Positions 51,837-61,399 are shown, counted from the stretch's first letter. The stretch is 64,000 nt of DNA from Roseiarcus sp963775575 (GCA_963775575.1 CAVZJG010000002.1:1922001-1986000), one strand, 5' to 3'. The notes: generated by a model not told the origin, from the sequence alone. Numbers and translations: made by a program.

Positions 51837-53360
51837 GTAACTCCCAAGGCGTGGTGAGTTTGGAATGCCACAGTGTTTGGGAAACGGCATTGATATGCGG
51901 ATTATGGGAGACGGCGGCACGAGACTGTGAATCAAGGGTGGGATGGTTCTTCCCGCCGAAGTCGAGGAGTTGATAGCGTCTCTGAGGGCGGAGATCGCGG
52001 CGTTGCGGGCCGAGGTGGCCGATCTTCGTCGGCAATTGGGGCGGGACAGACTCGAACAGTTCGCAACCGCCTTCGAGTGACGGGCTGCGGAAGAAACCGC
52101 GTATTGGAGGCAGTCTGCGCGGCCGTTCGGGCAAGACGAGCGGCGGCCAGACGGGTCACAAGGGCGGCACGCTGCGGCAGGTCGCCGATCCCGATTGCGT
52201 GGTTGGGCACGCGGCGTGCGCATGCGGCCATTGCGGTTGGCCTCTCGAGGCGGGGTCGGCGATAGGGGTCGAGAAGCGGCAAGTGTTCGACCTTCCCGAG
52301 CGCCCGCTGCGGGTCACGGAACATCAGGCCTCGATTTACCGCTGCGCGCATTGCCGGGGCGTGACGAAGGCGGTTTTTCCCGAAGGCGTGGTCTCGCCTG
52401 CCCAGTATGGCGAGCGCATCAAGGCCGCGGCGATCTATCTCAATGTCCAGCAACTCATCCCCGAGGATCGGACCGCGCAAGCGCTGAGCGATCTGTTCGA
52501 CGCGCCGCTGATCTGTCCGGCCAGCCTTGTCGCTTGGATCGCCAAGAAGGGACAAGAGTTGCGGCAAGTTTACCAGGCCATCGGCGAGCGCGTGGCCGAG
52601 GCGAAGGTTCGCCATCTCGACGAGACGGGATATCGCATCGCCGGTAAGCTGCAATGGCTGCATACGACTTCGAGCCAAGCCTTCACCTTCTATCGCGCCG
52701 ACGAAAAGCGCGGCGCGATCCCGCAGGATTTGAAGGGGGGCGTCGTCGTGCACGACCACTTCCTGCCTTATCGTCGGCTCGACGCGGTCGAACACGCCTT
52801 CTGCAACGCCCATATCTTGCGCGAACTCCAGTGTTTGATCGAGTTCGACAAGGAGCCGTGGGCCGAACTCATGCGCGACACGCTTCGGGCGGCGAATATC
52901 GCCGTTCATGAGGCGCGCGAGGCGGGCGCGAAGGCGCTGGAGCCCAAAGTCATCGCGGCCTTCGTCGACCAATATTGGGCCGCGGTTCGGCTCGGCCTCG
53001 CTTTCCATCGCCAGTTGCCCGCACTCCACGCCAAGGCCAACGCGAGCGGACGAACAAAGCAGCGCCCCGGCCGCAATCTGCTCGAAAGGCTGAAGACGTT
53101 CAAAGTCGAAACGCTGCGCTTCCTCACCGACTTCGACGTGCCCTTCACCAACAACCTGGCCGAACAGGACCTCAGGATGATGAAGGTCAAAATGAAAATC
53201 TCGGGCTCGTTTCGAACCCTCGACGGCGCCCAAAGCTTCGCGCGCCTCAGGTCAGTCGTCTCAACCGCGAGAAAACAGGGGGCCAACATCCTCAAAACCC
53301 TCGCCGACCCGCCAACACAGATCGCGCTCGCCCTCAACGCCTAGACGGCTTGGGAGTTAC
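51837..53360 (+). mobile_element. IS66-family element (tnpC only), frameshifted
   Basis: This is a 1524-bp element. Its ends are GTAACTCCCAAGGCGT at 51837 and the inverted ACGGCTTGGGAGTTAC ending at 53360, with one mismatch in 16. A perfect 8-bp duplication surrounds it, so insertion is recent. It has no tnpA or tnpB, as in the ISBst12-like IS66 subgroup. It lies 118 bases after the GIY-YIG gene. Confidence 0.92.
51943..53344 (+). pseudogene. tnpC: IS66-family transposase TnpC, frame-disrupted
   Basis: ATG 51943 opens MVLPAEVEELIASLRAEIAA and then LRRQLGRD, but this frame ends at 52080. One base near 52046-52050 shifts the reading to SNSSQPPSSDGLRKKPR, which continues unbroken to 53344. The body has the zinc-ribbon CACGHCGWPL, the IS66 core VRHLDETGYRIAGKLQWLHT, VVVHDHFLPY, HAHLLRE-like NAHILRELQ and TNNLAEQDLRMMK. 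Either the transposase is inactive, or it is expressed by frameshifting, or the base is a sequencing error. Confidence 0.85.
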
Positions 53361-53514
53361 GCGCGGCGGAAAAACGTCACGCAACAGATTGAAAACATGC
53401 GATCGGCAACAGAAATGGCGCAGCCGCCCGCCAAGCGCCTGGCGCGTCCCATCGACCCCCGCGCCGCCGGACTGCGTATCGACACCAGCGCGCCCGGCGG
53501 CTAACGTCCGCCCG

Positions 53515-54369
53515 ATGCAAGAGGGTCAATTCAGCCGCACCGCGCTCGGCGCCGCCGGCCGTCGCGCCGCCCATCAGGTTCTCGAAGGCGGGCGCCTGTT
53601 CGCCGATCCGCTGGCGCTGCGCATTCTCGGGCCGGACGCCGACGCTGCGGTCGCCGAGGCGCGCGCCAACCCCGCCTTGCGCGGCCTGCGCCTCTACGTC
53701 GCGGTGCGCAGCCGTTTCGCCGAGGACGCGGCCAAACGAGCGATCGCGCGCGGCGTGCGGCAGATCGTCGTTCTCGGCGCCGGGCTCGACACCTTCGCCT
53801 ATCGCGTCGAGCCGACCGAGGGCTTGCGCGTCACCGAGGTCGATCATCCCGCGACGCAGGCCGAGAAGCGCCGCCGCCTCGCCGCGGCGGGGATCGCCGC
53901 GCCGGCGCACCTCGTCTTTGCGCCGTGCGACTTCGAAAGCGAAAGCCTCGCGGACGCGCTTCGCGCGGGCGGGTTCGACGCCGGGCGGCCGAGTTTCTTC
54001 CTCTGGCTCGGGGTCGTTCCCTATCTCACCGAGCCGGCGATCTTTGCGGCGCGCGCCTTCATCGGCAAACTGCCGGGCGGCGGCGAAGTCGTGTTCGACT
54101 ATTCCAATCCGGCGGCCTCGATCGCCGAAGGAGGTTGGCGCCGAGGGCATGAAATCGTCACGGCGCGGGCGGCCGCCGCCGGCGAGCCGCTGCAGACCTT
54201 CTTCGCGACGCCCGCGCTGCACGAAAGGCTTCGCGAGCTCGGCTTTCGCCGCATCGAGGACCTCGGCCCCGACCAAATCGCGGCGCGGTTTGTCTCCGAA
54301 CGCGCCGCCTCGTCGCGCGCAAGCGGCGGCCATGTCGGCGGCCATGTCGTGCTGGCGGGGACGCTGTAG
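53515..54369 (+). CDS. Class I SAM-dependent methyltransferase (TIGR00027/leucine carboxyl methyltransferase-like)
   Basis: This is a 284-residue protein. FSRTALGAAGRRAAHQVLEG and LFADPLALRILG open it, followed by YVAVRSRFAEDA, the SAM-binding VVLGAGLDTFAYR and VDHPATQAEKR. FFLWLGVVPYLTEPAI is the family hallmark. These enzymes are thought to methylate small molecules or lipids rather than DNA. ATG 53515 is the only start matching the family N-terminus. The gap on the left (53369-53514) follows the IS66 and shows no gene. Confidence 0.88.
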   Translation: MQEGQFSRTALGAAGRRAAHQVLEGGRLFADPLALRILGPDADAAVAEARANPALRGLRLYVAVRSRFAEDAAKRAIARGVRQIVVLGAGLDTFAYRVEPTEGLRVTEVDHPATQAEKRRRLAAAGIAAPAHLVFAPCDFESESLADALRAGGFDAGRPSFFLWLGVVPYLTEPAIFAARAFIGKLPGGGEVVFDYSNPAASIAEGGWRRGHEIVTARAAAAGEPLQTFFATPALHERLRELGFRRIEDLGPDQIAARFVSERAASSRASGGHVGGHVVLAGTL

Positions 54370-54575
54370 CCGCGGCCGTCGACCGCAGCTCGCCCCACGC
54401 CTGGACTGCGGCGCTTCACCCGACGCGCTCGCCGAGCGCGTCTACAATGCGCTTCGGCCCGCGCTGGCGCGGGCGGCTCGCATCCGCTAACGTTCGCCCC
54501 GGACGGCCGGGCCGACGTCGACCCATCCGGCCGGCGTGGATTTGGCCGCCTTGGCCGCAACGGGGAGGGAACGCA

Positions 54576-55409
54576 GTGCGCAGTCAGTTTGCATGGAGCG
54601 CCGGCCTCGCGGGCGCTCTCTTCGTCCTCGGCGCCGGCGGCGCCGCGACGGCGGCGACCGTGATCGCCCTGGACGAGGCGGTCAACGCCGCCGCTCCGCA
54701 ACCCCGGACGATGATTCTCGACACGGATCGCCTGCGCATGTCCTCCGCGGCGGCGGACATCATCTTTCGCGGCGACTTGAACAAGGTGTGGATTCTGCTG
54801 GCGAAGAACCACAGCTATCTGGAACTGACGCCCGGCGCCGTCGCGCAGATCGGCGCCCGAGTGGATCAGGCGATGGCGCAGATGAAGGACAAATTGGCCC
54901 TTGTGCCCGACGCGCAGCGCAAACAGATCGAGGCCGCGATCGCCTCGCACATGGGCCAGGGCGCGCCGTCCGCGCCGCCGCAGGTCGCATACGAGAAGGC
55001 CGGCGACGCCCGCACGGTCGGCCCATGGAGCTGCGCGCCCTACCGAGTCGTCCTGGGCGGAAAGGCTTCGTCGGAGGTTTGCATCGCCAAGCTGTCGGAC
55101 TTGGGGCTCAGCCGCGACGATCTGGCGGGTTTCGCCAGTTTCGGCGCCGCGGTGGCGAAAATGACCGCGGCGGTCGGCGCCTTGCGTTCGCCGATGGCGA
55201 CGCTCAATTTCGACTCGATGACCAAGGCGATCGGCTTCGAGGGATTTCCGGTGCAGACGACCACCACGCTCGGCGACGGCGGCCGCCAGATCGTCGTCAC
55301 CCTCAAATCCATCCAGCACCAAGACCCGCCCGCGGGCGCGTTCGACATTCCCGCCGGTTATACGAAACTCGATTTGGCGAGCATGGTGCGGCTCTTGGCG
55401 CCGGAGTGA
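54576..55409 (+). CDS. Exported DUF4412-like protein (copy B, complete)
   Basis: This is a 277-residue secreted protein. From GTG 54576, preceded by GGGGAGGG, a signal peptide (WSAGLAGALFVLGAGGAATA) leads to a mature domain with TDRLRMSSAAADIIFRGDLN, KVWILLAKNHSYLELTP, GPWSCAPYRVVLGG and GFPVQTTTTLGDGGRQIV. The DUF4412 assignment is by pattern only; such proteins are periplasmic with unknown function. Its 3' half is duplicated, inverted, at 40808-41022. It converges with the antitoxin gene at 55453. Confidence 0.75.
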   Translation: MRSQFAWSAGLAGALFVLGAGGAATAATVIALDEAVNAAAPQPRTMILDTDRLRMSSAAADIIFRGDLNKVWILLAKNHSYLELTPGAVAQIGARVDQAMAQMKDKLALVPDAQRKQIEAAIASHMGQGAPSAPPQVAYEKAGDARTVGPWSCAPYRVVLGGKASSEVCIAKLSDLGLSRDDLAGFASFGAAVAKMTAAVGALRSPMATLNFDSMTKAIGFEGFPVQTTTTLGDGGRQIVVTLKSIQHQDPPAGAFDIPAGYTKLDLASMVRLLAPE

Positions 55410-55800
55410 GGATTGCCCTGCTCCTCATGCGCCTCTCGCCAACTGCCCGCCTTCACGCCACGTCGAGCGAAGCGGCCGTCGCCGCGCCTCGGCGCGGCTT
55501 GACGACGATTTGGACATCTTGGTCGAGAGCGACGAGAAAGCGCATCAGGCGCTCAACCGAGAACTGGCGGAAGTCGCCGCGCAACATTTTCGACACGTCG
55601 GGCTGCCTGACCCCGAACGATCGCGCCGCCTCGGCCTGTTTGAGGCCCCGCGCTTTCATCAGGCCGTCGATCTTGTAGACGAGTTTCGCCTTCACCAGAT
55701 GCTCGTCGGCGTTGGCCACCCCGATGTCGGCGAAGACATTGCCGGAACTCGTCTCCGCCGCAGCCCGTTCGCGCATGACTTATCCTCCCTGATAAAGCCG
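55192..55800 (-). repeat. Segmental duplication copy B (inverted match of 40415-41022)
   Basis: This is the counterpart of copy A and contains the DUF4412-like 3' end, the complete antitoxin and the toxin tail. Copy B retains the longer ancestral context on both sides, so copy A is the derived, deleted version. Confidence 0.88.
55453..55776 (-). CDS. XRE-type antitoxin (HigA/Gp49-associated family), copy B
   Basis: This is a 107-residue regulator with the same HTH as copy A (GLKQAEAARSFGVRQPDVSK). The N-terminus reads MRERAAAETSSGNVFADIGV. GGGAGG precedes ATG 55776, and the toxin stop lies four bases upstream, the usual toxin-first order of HigBA-like operons. A perfect 18-base palindrome upstream of the toxin is the likely binding site. 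It is intact although its toxin is frameshifted. Confidence 0.9.
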   Translation of the reverse strand: MRERAAAETSSGNVFADIGVANADEHLVKAKLVYKIDGLMKARGLKQAEAARSFGVRQPDVSKMLRGDFRQFSVERLMRFLVALDQDVQIVVKPRRGAATAASLDVA

Positions 55801-56141
55801 TTCCGCGTCGCGCAACCGTTGCTCGATCAGGCGAATATCCGCTTGCGGCGTCGCGGCGCCTCTCTTTGATTTCTTTTGAAAGGCGTGCAGCACACAGACG
55901 CCGACGCGAAGCGCACGGCGTAGACGGTCCGGAACGCGTCGCCGCGACGATCGACGACGATCTTGACAACGCCCGCTCCGCCACATCCACTCAGCGCCTT
56001 CGCTTTGCGATGCCGCCCGCCGCACTGCGGGACAAACAGCGCGTAGCCCATCCCGGACTTCGCGTCGTCTGGAAATTCGCGAAAATCCTTGCGGCTCGAG
56101 CCCAACCAAACGAGCGTCTTTGGCGAACGGGCGTCAACCAT
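55780..56141 (-). pseudogene. HigB/Gp49-like (RelE superfamily) toxin, frameshifted
   Basis: From ATG 56141 the frame reads MVDARSPKTLVWLGSSRKDF, REFPDDAKSGMGYALFVPQC and FRTVYAVRFASAS, a clear Gp49-like toxin of about 85 residues. It then loses similarity near 55885. The remaining C-terminus, VCVLHAFQKKSKRG and ADIRLIEQRLRDAERLYQGG, continues in another frame to the stop at 55780. A single-base change restores one frame of about 120 residues. The toxin is therefore probably dead, unless this is a sequencing error. Confidence 0.85.
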
Positions 56142-56155
56142 CGGCCCAACGTAAA

Positions 56156-56173
56156 TATAGTGATATCACTATA
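56156..56173 (-). promoter_or_regulatory. Perfect 18-bp palindromic operator upstream of toxin-antitoxin copy B
   Basis: TATAGTGATATCACTATA is a perfect palindrome 14 bases before the toxin start at 56141. AT-rich palindromes with a TGATATCA core at this position are typical autoregulatory sites of HigA/RelB-type antitoxins. Copy A has lost this region. Confidence 0.78.
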
Positions 56174-56194
56174 ATGTCAATTGCGGCCGCGAAC

Positions 56195-56329
56195 CTACGG
56201 CGCGGTTCCCGCCAAACTCGCGGCCTCACTGCGCGCCGGTCCGGTCTTTCGTCCCCCGAGCCGCGGACCCATGAACACAAGGCCCGCGATCACAAGAATG
56301 CCTCCGATGACCGTCAGCAGCGTCTTCAT
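56195..56329 (-). CDS. Small hydrophobic protein (copy B of the duplicated neighbourhood)
   Basis: This is a 44-residue frame that starts MKTLLTVIGGILVIAGLVFM, one membrane helix, and then changes to a polar tail (GPRLGGRKTGPARSEAASLA) with no hydrophobic second helix. The copy-A pseudogene shows the likely ancestral protein: two helices with QGSGYFPYPASSF between them. Copy B therefore appears 3'-truncated or recombined, and may not be functional. Confidence 0.5.
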   Translation of the reverse strand: MKTLLTVIGGILVIAGLVFMGPRLGGRKTGPARSEAASLAGTAP

Positions 56330-56458
56330 GTTATCCGGCTCCTAAACAAATGCGAGAAGGCGATGCGCTCCACGGCCAAACTCGACTAGGGTCCGGACCC
56401 ATAAAATGGTTGGCGTGAACGAGGGTTTGTGATTCACGGCTTGTGAAAGGAAGCGCCG

Positions 56459-56815
56459 ATGAATCAGGACCTCTTCTGGCTGACGGACGAGCAGTTTTCG
56501 AAGATCGCGCCTCATCTTCCGAGGGATACGCGGGGCAAGGCGCGTGTCGACGACCGGCGGGTGATCAGCGGGATTGTTCATGTGCTGAAATCGGGCGGTC
56601 GTTGGGTCGACGCGCCGCGCGATTATGGGCCGAAGAAGACGCTCTACAATCGCTTTGTGCGGTGGGCGGCGAAGGGCGTGTGGGTCACGCTGTTCCAGGC
56701 GCTCGCCCAAGCCGACGGCCCGCCGGCCGAGGTTCTGATCGAACTCCAGCGCGGTGAAAGCCCATCGCTCGGCGGCGGGTGGAAAAGGGGGGGAGAAAAA
56801 TCAGGCGATCGGCGG
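56459..56815 (+). pseudogene. IS5-family (IS427-like) transposase fragment
   Basis: ATG 56459 reads MNQDLFWLTDEQFSKIAPHL, then VDDRRVISGIVHVLKSGGRW and YNRFVRWAAKGVW, the first half of an IS427-type transposase. Near 56735 one extra base moves the conserved VKAHRSAAGGKGGEKNQAIG into another frame, as in the two-frame organisation of this group. The sequence stops matching at about 56815, so the catalytic second half is missing. The left end probably lies at GGGTCCGGACCC near 56391. Confidence 0.85.
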
Positions 56816-56827
56816 CCTTCGGCGCCG

Positions 56828-59800
56828 TCAGAGGGCGCGCGCGCCGGCGGGCGTTAGGCCGGCTTGCGGCGCGCCGGTCTTCGCCTCCCAGCCGCCGGGC
56901 GGCGCCGGCGCGTCGTTGGCGGCCGGCGACGGCGTCGCCGTCTTGAACTCGGCGAGCGCCCGCGCGGCGGCGCTCACCGCGCCCGCGTCCATCTTGGCCG
57001 CCACTTCGTCGCGCTTCTTGGCCGCGTCGGCGTCGCCCTGCTGGGCCGCCAGCGAGAACCACAGCCAGGATTGGACGAGATCTTGCGGCACGCCCATGCC
57101 GCGGGCGTAGAGAACGCCGAGATTGAACTGGCTGTCGCGGATTCCGAGCTGCCCGGCTTTGCGGAACCATTGCGCGGCTTCGCCATAGTCGGGCTTGCCG
57201 CCGGCGGCGCCTTCGGCGTTCATCACCGCCAGATTATGCATCGCGCGCGCGTTGCCGGCGCCCGCCGCCTTCGCGTACCAGGTCATTGCGAGCTGAGGAT
57301 CGCGCCCGAGGCCGAGGCCCTTCTCGTAGAGCGTCGCCAATCGGTACTGCGCGAGCGGAAGATCTTGCGCCGCCGCCAGCTCGAACCATTGCGCCGCCGC
57401 GCCGAGGTCCTTGGCGACGCCGCGGCCGTCGACGAGGCGCAGCGCCAGTTCGAGTTCGGCGGCCGGGTCGCCGGCCGCCGCGGCCGCGCGCAGAGACGGC
57501 GGCAGATCGGCCGGAATCGCGGCCGCGAGGCCGGCGGGGGCGCTCTTGGCGCTCTTTGCCGGCGTCGGCGGCGCGGCGATCGAGCCGATCGGATGGGGAT
57601 CGATCGCCGCGGCGCCGGAGAGCGCGGCGAGCCTGGCGATATCGGGGTTCGCGTTTGGCTGCGCCGGCGCCTGCAGCTCCGACTTCTGCATGAGGGGATG
57701 GCGAGCGCCGCGCAGCTCGACCACCGCGAACGTCGCGATCGCCGCCAGCAGCGCCGCGCCGAGAAGAATGGGCCGCCGCCGCGCGGCGAAGAACGCCTTG
57801 GCCCGACCGCCGGCCGAGCCGCGCGCCCGCTCGCGGGCGTCGGCGGATTCGGCCGCTGGCCTCGACTTGCCTTCCTTGGCCGCGCCTTCCGCCAGCGCGG
57901 CTTGCGCGGCGCGGCGAGCCGCGGCGATATGGGCGTTGACCGCGCTCTTCGACGAGGGGAATTCGCTCGACTCCAGGGCGCGCGCCCGAGGCAGCGACGC
58001 GCCGGGTTCGAGCAGGAAGTCGGAGCCGTCGAGCGAACGCGGCGACGGCGCCTGGCCAGCTTGATCGGGCTTGTCGCTCCGCGCCGGTTCGCCGGGCCCC
58101 TTCGCCGCCGCGGCGCGATCGGGGATGCCCCGCAACGCCGCGTCGGTCGCGTTCGACGCTTCGCCGACGCCGATGGGCGAAACGGTCCGCGCCGCGTTCG
58201 CCGCGCCGGGCGCCTCGGCGCGCGCGCCCTCGTCGACGCGGCCGAGACGATCGACCAGCCTTTCCAGAACATCCTGCAGGCCGGCCAGACGCGCCTGCGT
58301 ACGCTTGTCGGCGCTCGCCTGTTCGGCGCGAAGGTCGGCGAGCCCGTCGGCGATGTCGTCGTTGTCGGGAGGGGCGAACTCGCGCAGCGATTGCAGGGTC
58401 TTGCGCGTCGTGTCGAGCTCGACGATCAAGTCGGCGACCGTGCGCGGATCGAGCGCGCCCTTCGACGAAGCGTCCGGCTGCAACACGTCGAGACGATCGT
58501 GGATCTCGGAAATCTGACTGGCGAGCGCATCGGCGTCGACGCTCGGTCCGTCGCGGCGCCCCAGCCGCTCGGCGAAGAGGTCGGCGGCCTGCTCGACGAA
58601 ATTCGGGTCGAGCTTCGGGGCCGCGCCGAGGTCGAGTCGCTGGTTGAGCGCGCGTAGCGCTTCTTCCAGCGGATGGATGTCGATCGACGGAACGACCCGC
58701 TGGTCGATGCGCGCGCCGAGGTCGCGGATCATCGCCTCGATTTCGCCGGGCGGCGCCGCGGGAGTCGCGCCGCGGTCCAGCTTCTGGTTGATTTCACGCA
58801 GCAGGCCCTCGAGCGAGCGCATGTCGGGCGCGGTCGGCGCGACCAGCTTGGCGCCGAGGTCGCGCATCATGTTTTCGATCGGCGTGGTGTCGATCTCGAC
58901 CGGGCGGTCGCCGATCGATCGCAGCGCCTGCTCGATCGGCGTGGTGTCGATGGTCGGATTGGCGCGGCGGTCGATGCGCGTGGCCAGGTCCTGGAACATC
59001 GCCGCGAGGGCGTCCGGATTGGCGCCCGGGACGGAGGGGCGGTCGAGCTTCTGGCTGATGTCGCGCAGCGTGGCTTCGAGCTTGGCGGCGTCGGGCTGCG
59101 AACCGTTCTGGCGCTCGATCGAGGCGCGAACGCCGTCGATGCGGCGCGCCAAGTCCTCGATGGCGCGCGAGTCGGCGCCCGCCGGCGGCCGCTGCAGCGC
59201 CTGATCCATCCGTTGAGCGAGCTGCTCGAGGCGGCGCTCGATCGCCGACAACGCCGCCGGGGGCGTCGAACGCTCGATCTCGGCGCGCGCGTCGGAGAGC
59301 AGCGCGACGACCCGCTCCGATTCGGCCTGCGGGGCCGGACTCGAGGCCAGCCGTTCGACGCGGTCGGCGAGATCGGCGATCTGCTTTTCCAACCGTTCGA
59401 CCGGCACCGGCCGCGTCGCGGCCGCGGCCAGAAGGTTGCGAACTTCCTCGGTCTGCGCGCGGATGCGCTCGAACGTCGCCGGGTTGACGACGCCCTGCGC
59501 GATGGCGTCGACCTTGGCGTCGATGGCGCTAATCTCGCGCTCGAGCCCCTGCACGGCGGCGTGCGGATCGTAAGCGCGCAGGGCGTCCAAGACTTGCTCG
59601 ACCAACGCCTCGACCGGCGCGACGAGCGTCTCGCGCGCGCCGTTGTCGCGCATCGAGGCGACGCGCTCGCTCAGATTGCGCATCGCCCCTTCCAACGCGA
59701 CGACGGCGTTTCGCGGGGCGAGATCGGCGAGGCTGCGCGACATCGCCGCGATCTCGGCGCGTAAGCCTTGCACGTCGAGCGGAGGGCGCGCGCTTTGTTC

Positions 59801-60655
59801 GTTCTGTTCGCGGCGCATTTGCTCGAGCCGCGCGCTCAGGGCCAGCATCTCGCCGCGCAACGCGTCGGTCGGCGACGGGCCGTTCGCGGGCGCCGCCGCG
59901 CCGGCCTCGACGGGCGGGGGCGACGGCTGCGGCGCTGCGGGGCCGGGGGGCGAGGACGAAGCGGAGTCGACGCCGAAATGGCGCCAGCCGCGCTTCGAGG
60001 CCTCGAGGTCGGACGGGGGCGCGCGCGCGTCGAGTTCGCTGCGCCGGCGGGTGATCTGCGAAACGGCCTCTTGCATGTCGATGCGCGGACGCTCGGTCTT
60101 GTCGAGACGGGGTTCCCGGCGGCCGAGCGCCTCGGCCGGCTGCGCCTGCCCGCGCGCCGCGCGTTGGTCGATCGCGTCGAGCTTTTCGGCGACGGCCTGG
60201 AGCGCCGCTCGCTGTTCGCCGCGATCGGCCTGGCTGCGTTCGATCCAGCGCGCCACCAATTCGATCGCGCGCACGGCGCGCGCTTCTTGACGTTCGGCGC
60301 GGCTTTCGAGCCTGGCGATGGCCGCCTCGAGCAATTCGTCGGAGCGGCGAGCCTCGTCTTGGCTCGCGACCGGATCGTCCCGCCGGCGCCGCGGTTCGCC
60401 GCGCGCGCTCGGGCGCCGATCTTCGCCCGATCGGCCATCGCGGCGCGACAGCCGCGAAATTCGCTCGCCGATCGCGTCGAGCCTGTCGTCGGTTTCGAGA
60501 TCGTCCGGCCTGACGCCCTGTTCGGCGGCCTTGTCGGCGACCGCCTCGTCGAGCCAATCGCCGAGGCTCATGCCGGCGCGTCGCGCGGCTTCTTCGGCGA
60601 AGGCGCGGGTCTCGCGCGCTAACCCTCTGACGTTCCACGCCGCCGCGCCGTTCAT
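56828..60655 (-). CDS. PodJ-like polarity/localisation protein with Sel1 repeats
   Basis: This is a very large protein of 1275 residues. The N-terminal region begins MNGAAAWNVRGLARETRAFA and has an RRAGMSLGDWLDEAV helix seen at the start of PodJ-like and related alphaproteobacterial scaffold proteins. It is followed by about 800 residues of charged coiled coil with recurrent motifs such as MRDLGAKL, LREINQKLDRG and IRDLGARID. A single membrane helix (ILLGAALLAAIATFAVVEL) separates this cytoplasmic part from a periplasmic region of Sel1/TPR repeats (AQWFELAAAQDLPLAQYRLA, LYEKGLGLGRDPQLAMTWYA). It probably marks a cell pole. ATG 60655 is chosen over the longer reading from 60832. Confidence 0.82.
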   Translation of the reverse strand: MNGAAAWNVRGLARETRAFAEEAARRAGMSLGDWLDEAVADKAAEQGVRPDDLETDDRLDAIGERISRLSRRDGRSGEDRRPSARGEPRRRRDDPVASQDEARRSDELLEAAIARLESRAERQEARAVRAIELVARWIERSQADRGEQRAALQAVAEKLDAIDQRAARGQAQPAEALGRREPRLDKTERPRIDMQEAVSQITRRRSELDARAPPSDLEASKRGWRHFGVDSASSSPPGPAAPQPSPPPVEAGAAAPANGPSPTDALRGEMLALSARLEQMRREQNEQSARPPLDVQGLRAEIAAMSRSLADLAPRNAVVALEGAMRNLSERVASMRDNGARETLVAPVEALVEQVLDALRAYDPHAAVQGLEREISAIDAKVDAIAQGVVNPATFERIRAQTEEVRNLLAAAATRPVPVERLEKQIADLADRVERLASSPAPQAESERVVALLSDARAEIERSTPPAALSAIERRLEQLAQRMDQALQRPPAGADSRAIEDLARRIDGVRASIERQNGSQPDAAKLEATLRDISQKLDRPSVPGANPDALAAMFQDLATRIDRRANPTIDTTPIEQALRSIGDRPVEIDTTPIENMMRDLGAKLVAPTAPDMRSLEGLLREINQKLDRGATPAAPPGEIEAMIRDLGARIDQRVVPSIDIHPLEEALRALNQRLDLGAAPKLDPNFVEQAADLFAERLGRRDGPSVDADALASQISEIHDRLDVLQPDASSKGALDPRTVADLIVELDTTRKTLQSLREFAPPDNDDIADGLADLRAEQASADKRTQARLAGLQDVLERLVDRLGRVDEGARAEAPGAANAARTVSPIGVGEASNATDAALRGIPDRAAAAKGPGEPARSDKPDQAGQAPSPRSLDGSDFLLEPGASLPRARALESSEFPSSKSAVNAHIAAARRAAQAALAEGAAKEGKSRPAAESADARERARGSAGGRAKAFFAARRRPILLGAALLAAIATFAVVELRGARHPLMQKSELQAPAQPNANPDIARLAALSGAAAIDPHPIGSIAAPPTPAKSAKSAPAGLAAAIPADLPPSLRAAAAAGDPAAELELALRLVDGRGVAKDLGAAAQWFELAAAQDLPLAQYRLATLYEKGLGLGRDPQLAMTWYAKAAGAGNARAMHNLAVMNAEGAAGGKPDYGEAAQWFRKAGQLGIRDSQFNLGVLYARGMGVPQDLVQSWLWFSLAAQQGDADAAKKRDEVAAKMDAGAVSAAARALAEFKTATPSPAANDAPAPPGGWEAKTGAPQAGLTPAGARAL

Positions 60656-60925
60656 AGTTGCAACCGTCGCCGAGGTTGTGTCGATCGAAGCGCCTTCGGC
60701 CAATGAGTGCGCCGCGTTGAATGTTTCTGCGCTCGTGGTGAAAAAACCGTTAAGACCCGCGAAATGGGCGGTTGGGGCCGTCGCCGAGGGCGGCGCGGGT
60801 GTATCACCGATTCGTGCAACTAATAGTTGCATTCTTCAATAAAGGGATCATATTTGTCGCGGTTTGCGCACTGGCGCCGGCGGCTGGTCCCGGCGACCCT
60901 AGGGCGCTGACGGAAAGGATTGGCC

Positions 60926-61399
60926 ATGAGCGCGACTTCGGCGTTGGGGAATGCTGCCGTTTCCGCAAGCAATCTCTCGGTTACCTCCGGACTCGACAGC
61001 AGGAGCGCCGCCGGCGAGATGACGATCGGCGAAATGGCGCGCGAATTCGGCGTCACCCTGCGAACCCTGCGTTTCTATGAGAATCGCAACATGATCCACC
61101 CGCGCCGGGTGGGGAACGCGCGCTATTACAGCGGACCGGACCGGCTTCGCCTGGAAATGATCCTCAAGGGCAAGCAGCTCGGTTTTACGCTCGCCGAAAT
61201 CGGCGAACTGATCGGCGCCGAGGACGGCGCCGCCAAGACCGACTTCGAGGGCAGGCTGCGGCCCGCTCAGATCGTCGATCAACTCGACCATCTCGAGCGT
61301 CAGCGGCGCGAGATCGAGGAGGCGATCGCCAGCCTCAAGGCGACGCACGAACGGCTGTCGCGCCGGTCTGGCGCGCCCGAGGCCCGCCTCGCCGAATGA
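60926..61399 (+). CDS. MerR-family transcriptional regulator
   Basis: This is a 157-residue regulator. After a 33-residue Ser/Ala-rich leader the MerR winged helix is complete: MTIGEMAREFGVTLRTLRFY, ENRNMIHPRR and RYYSGPDRLRLEMILKGKQL, followed by GFTLAEIGELI and a dimerisation coiled coil. No cysteine effector site is present, so metal sensing is unlikely. It is divergent from the PodJ-like gene. TTG 60920 could add two residues. No target gene is obvious. Confidence 0.88.
   Translation: MSATSALGNAAVSASNLSVTSGLDSRSAAGEMTIGEMAREFGVTLRTLRFYENRNMIHPRRVGNARYYSGPDRLRLEMILKGKQLGFTLAEIGELIGAEDGAAKTDFEGRLRPAQIVDQLDHLERQRREIEEAIASLKATHERLSRRSGAPEARLAE

Noticed and set aside
53515..54369. Methyltransferase at 53.5 kb as a further restriction-modification component
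   Set aside because: It has the small-molecule type motif FFLWLGVVPYLTEPAI and no NPPY/DPPY DNA-methylase motif, and an IS66 separates it from the cassette.
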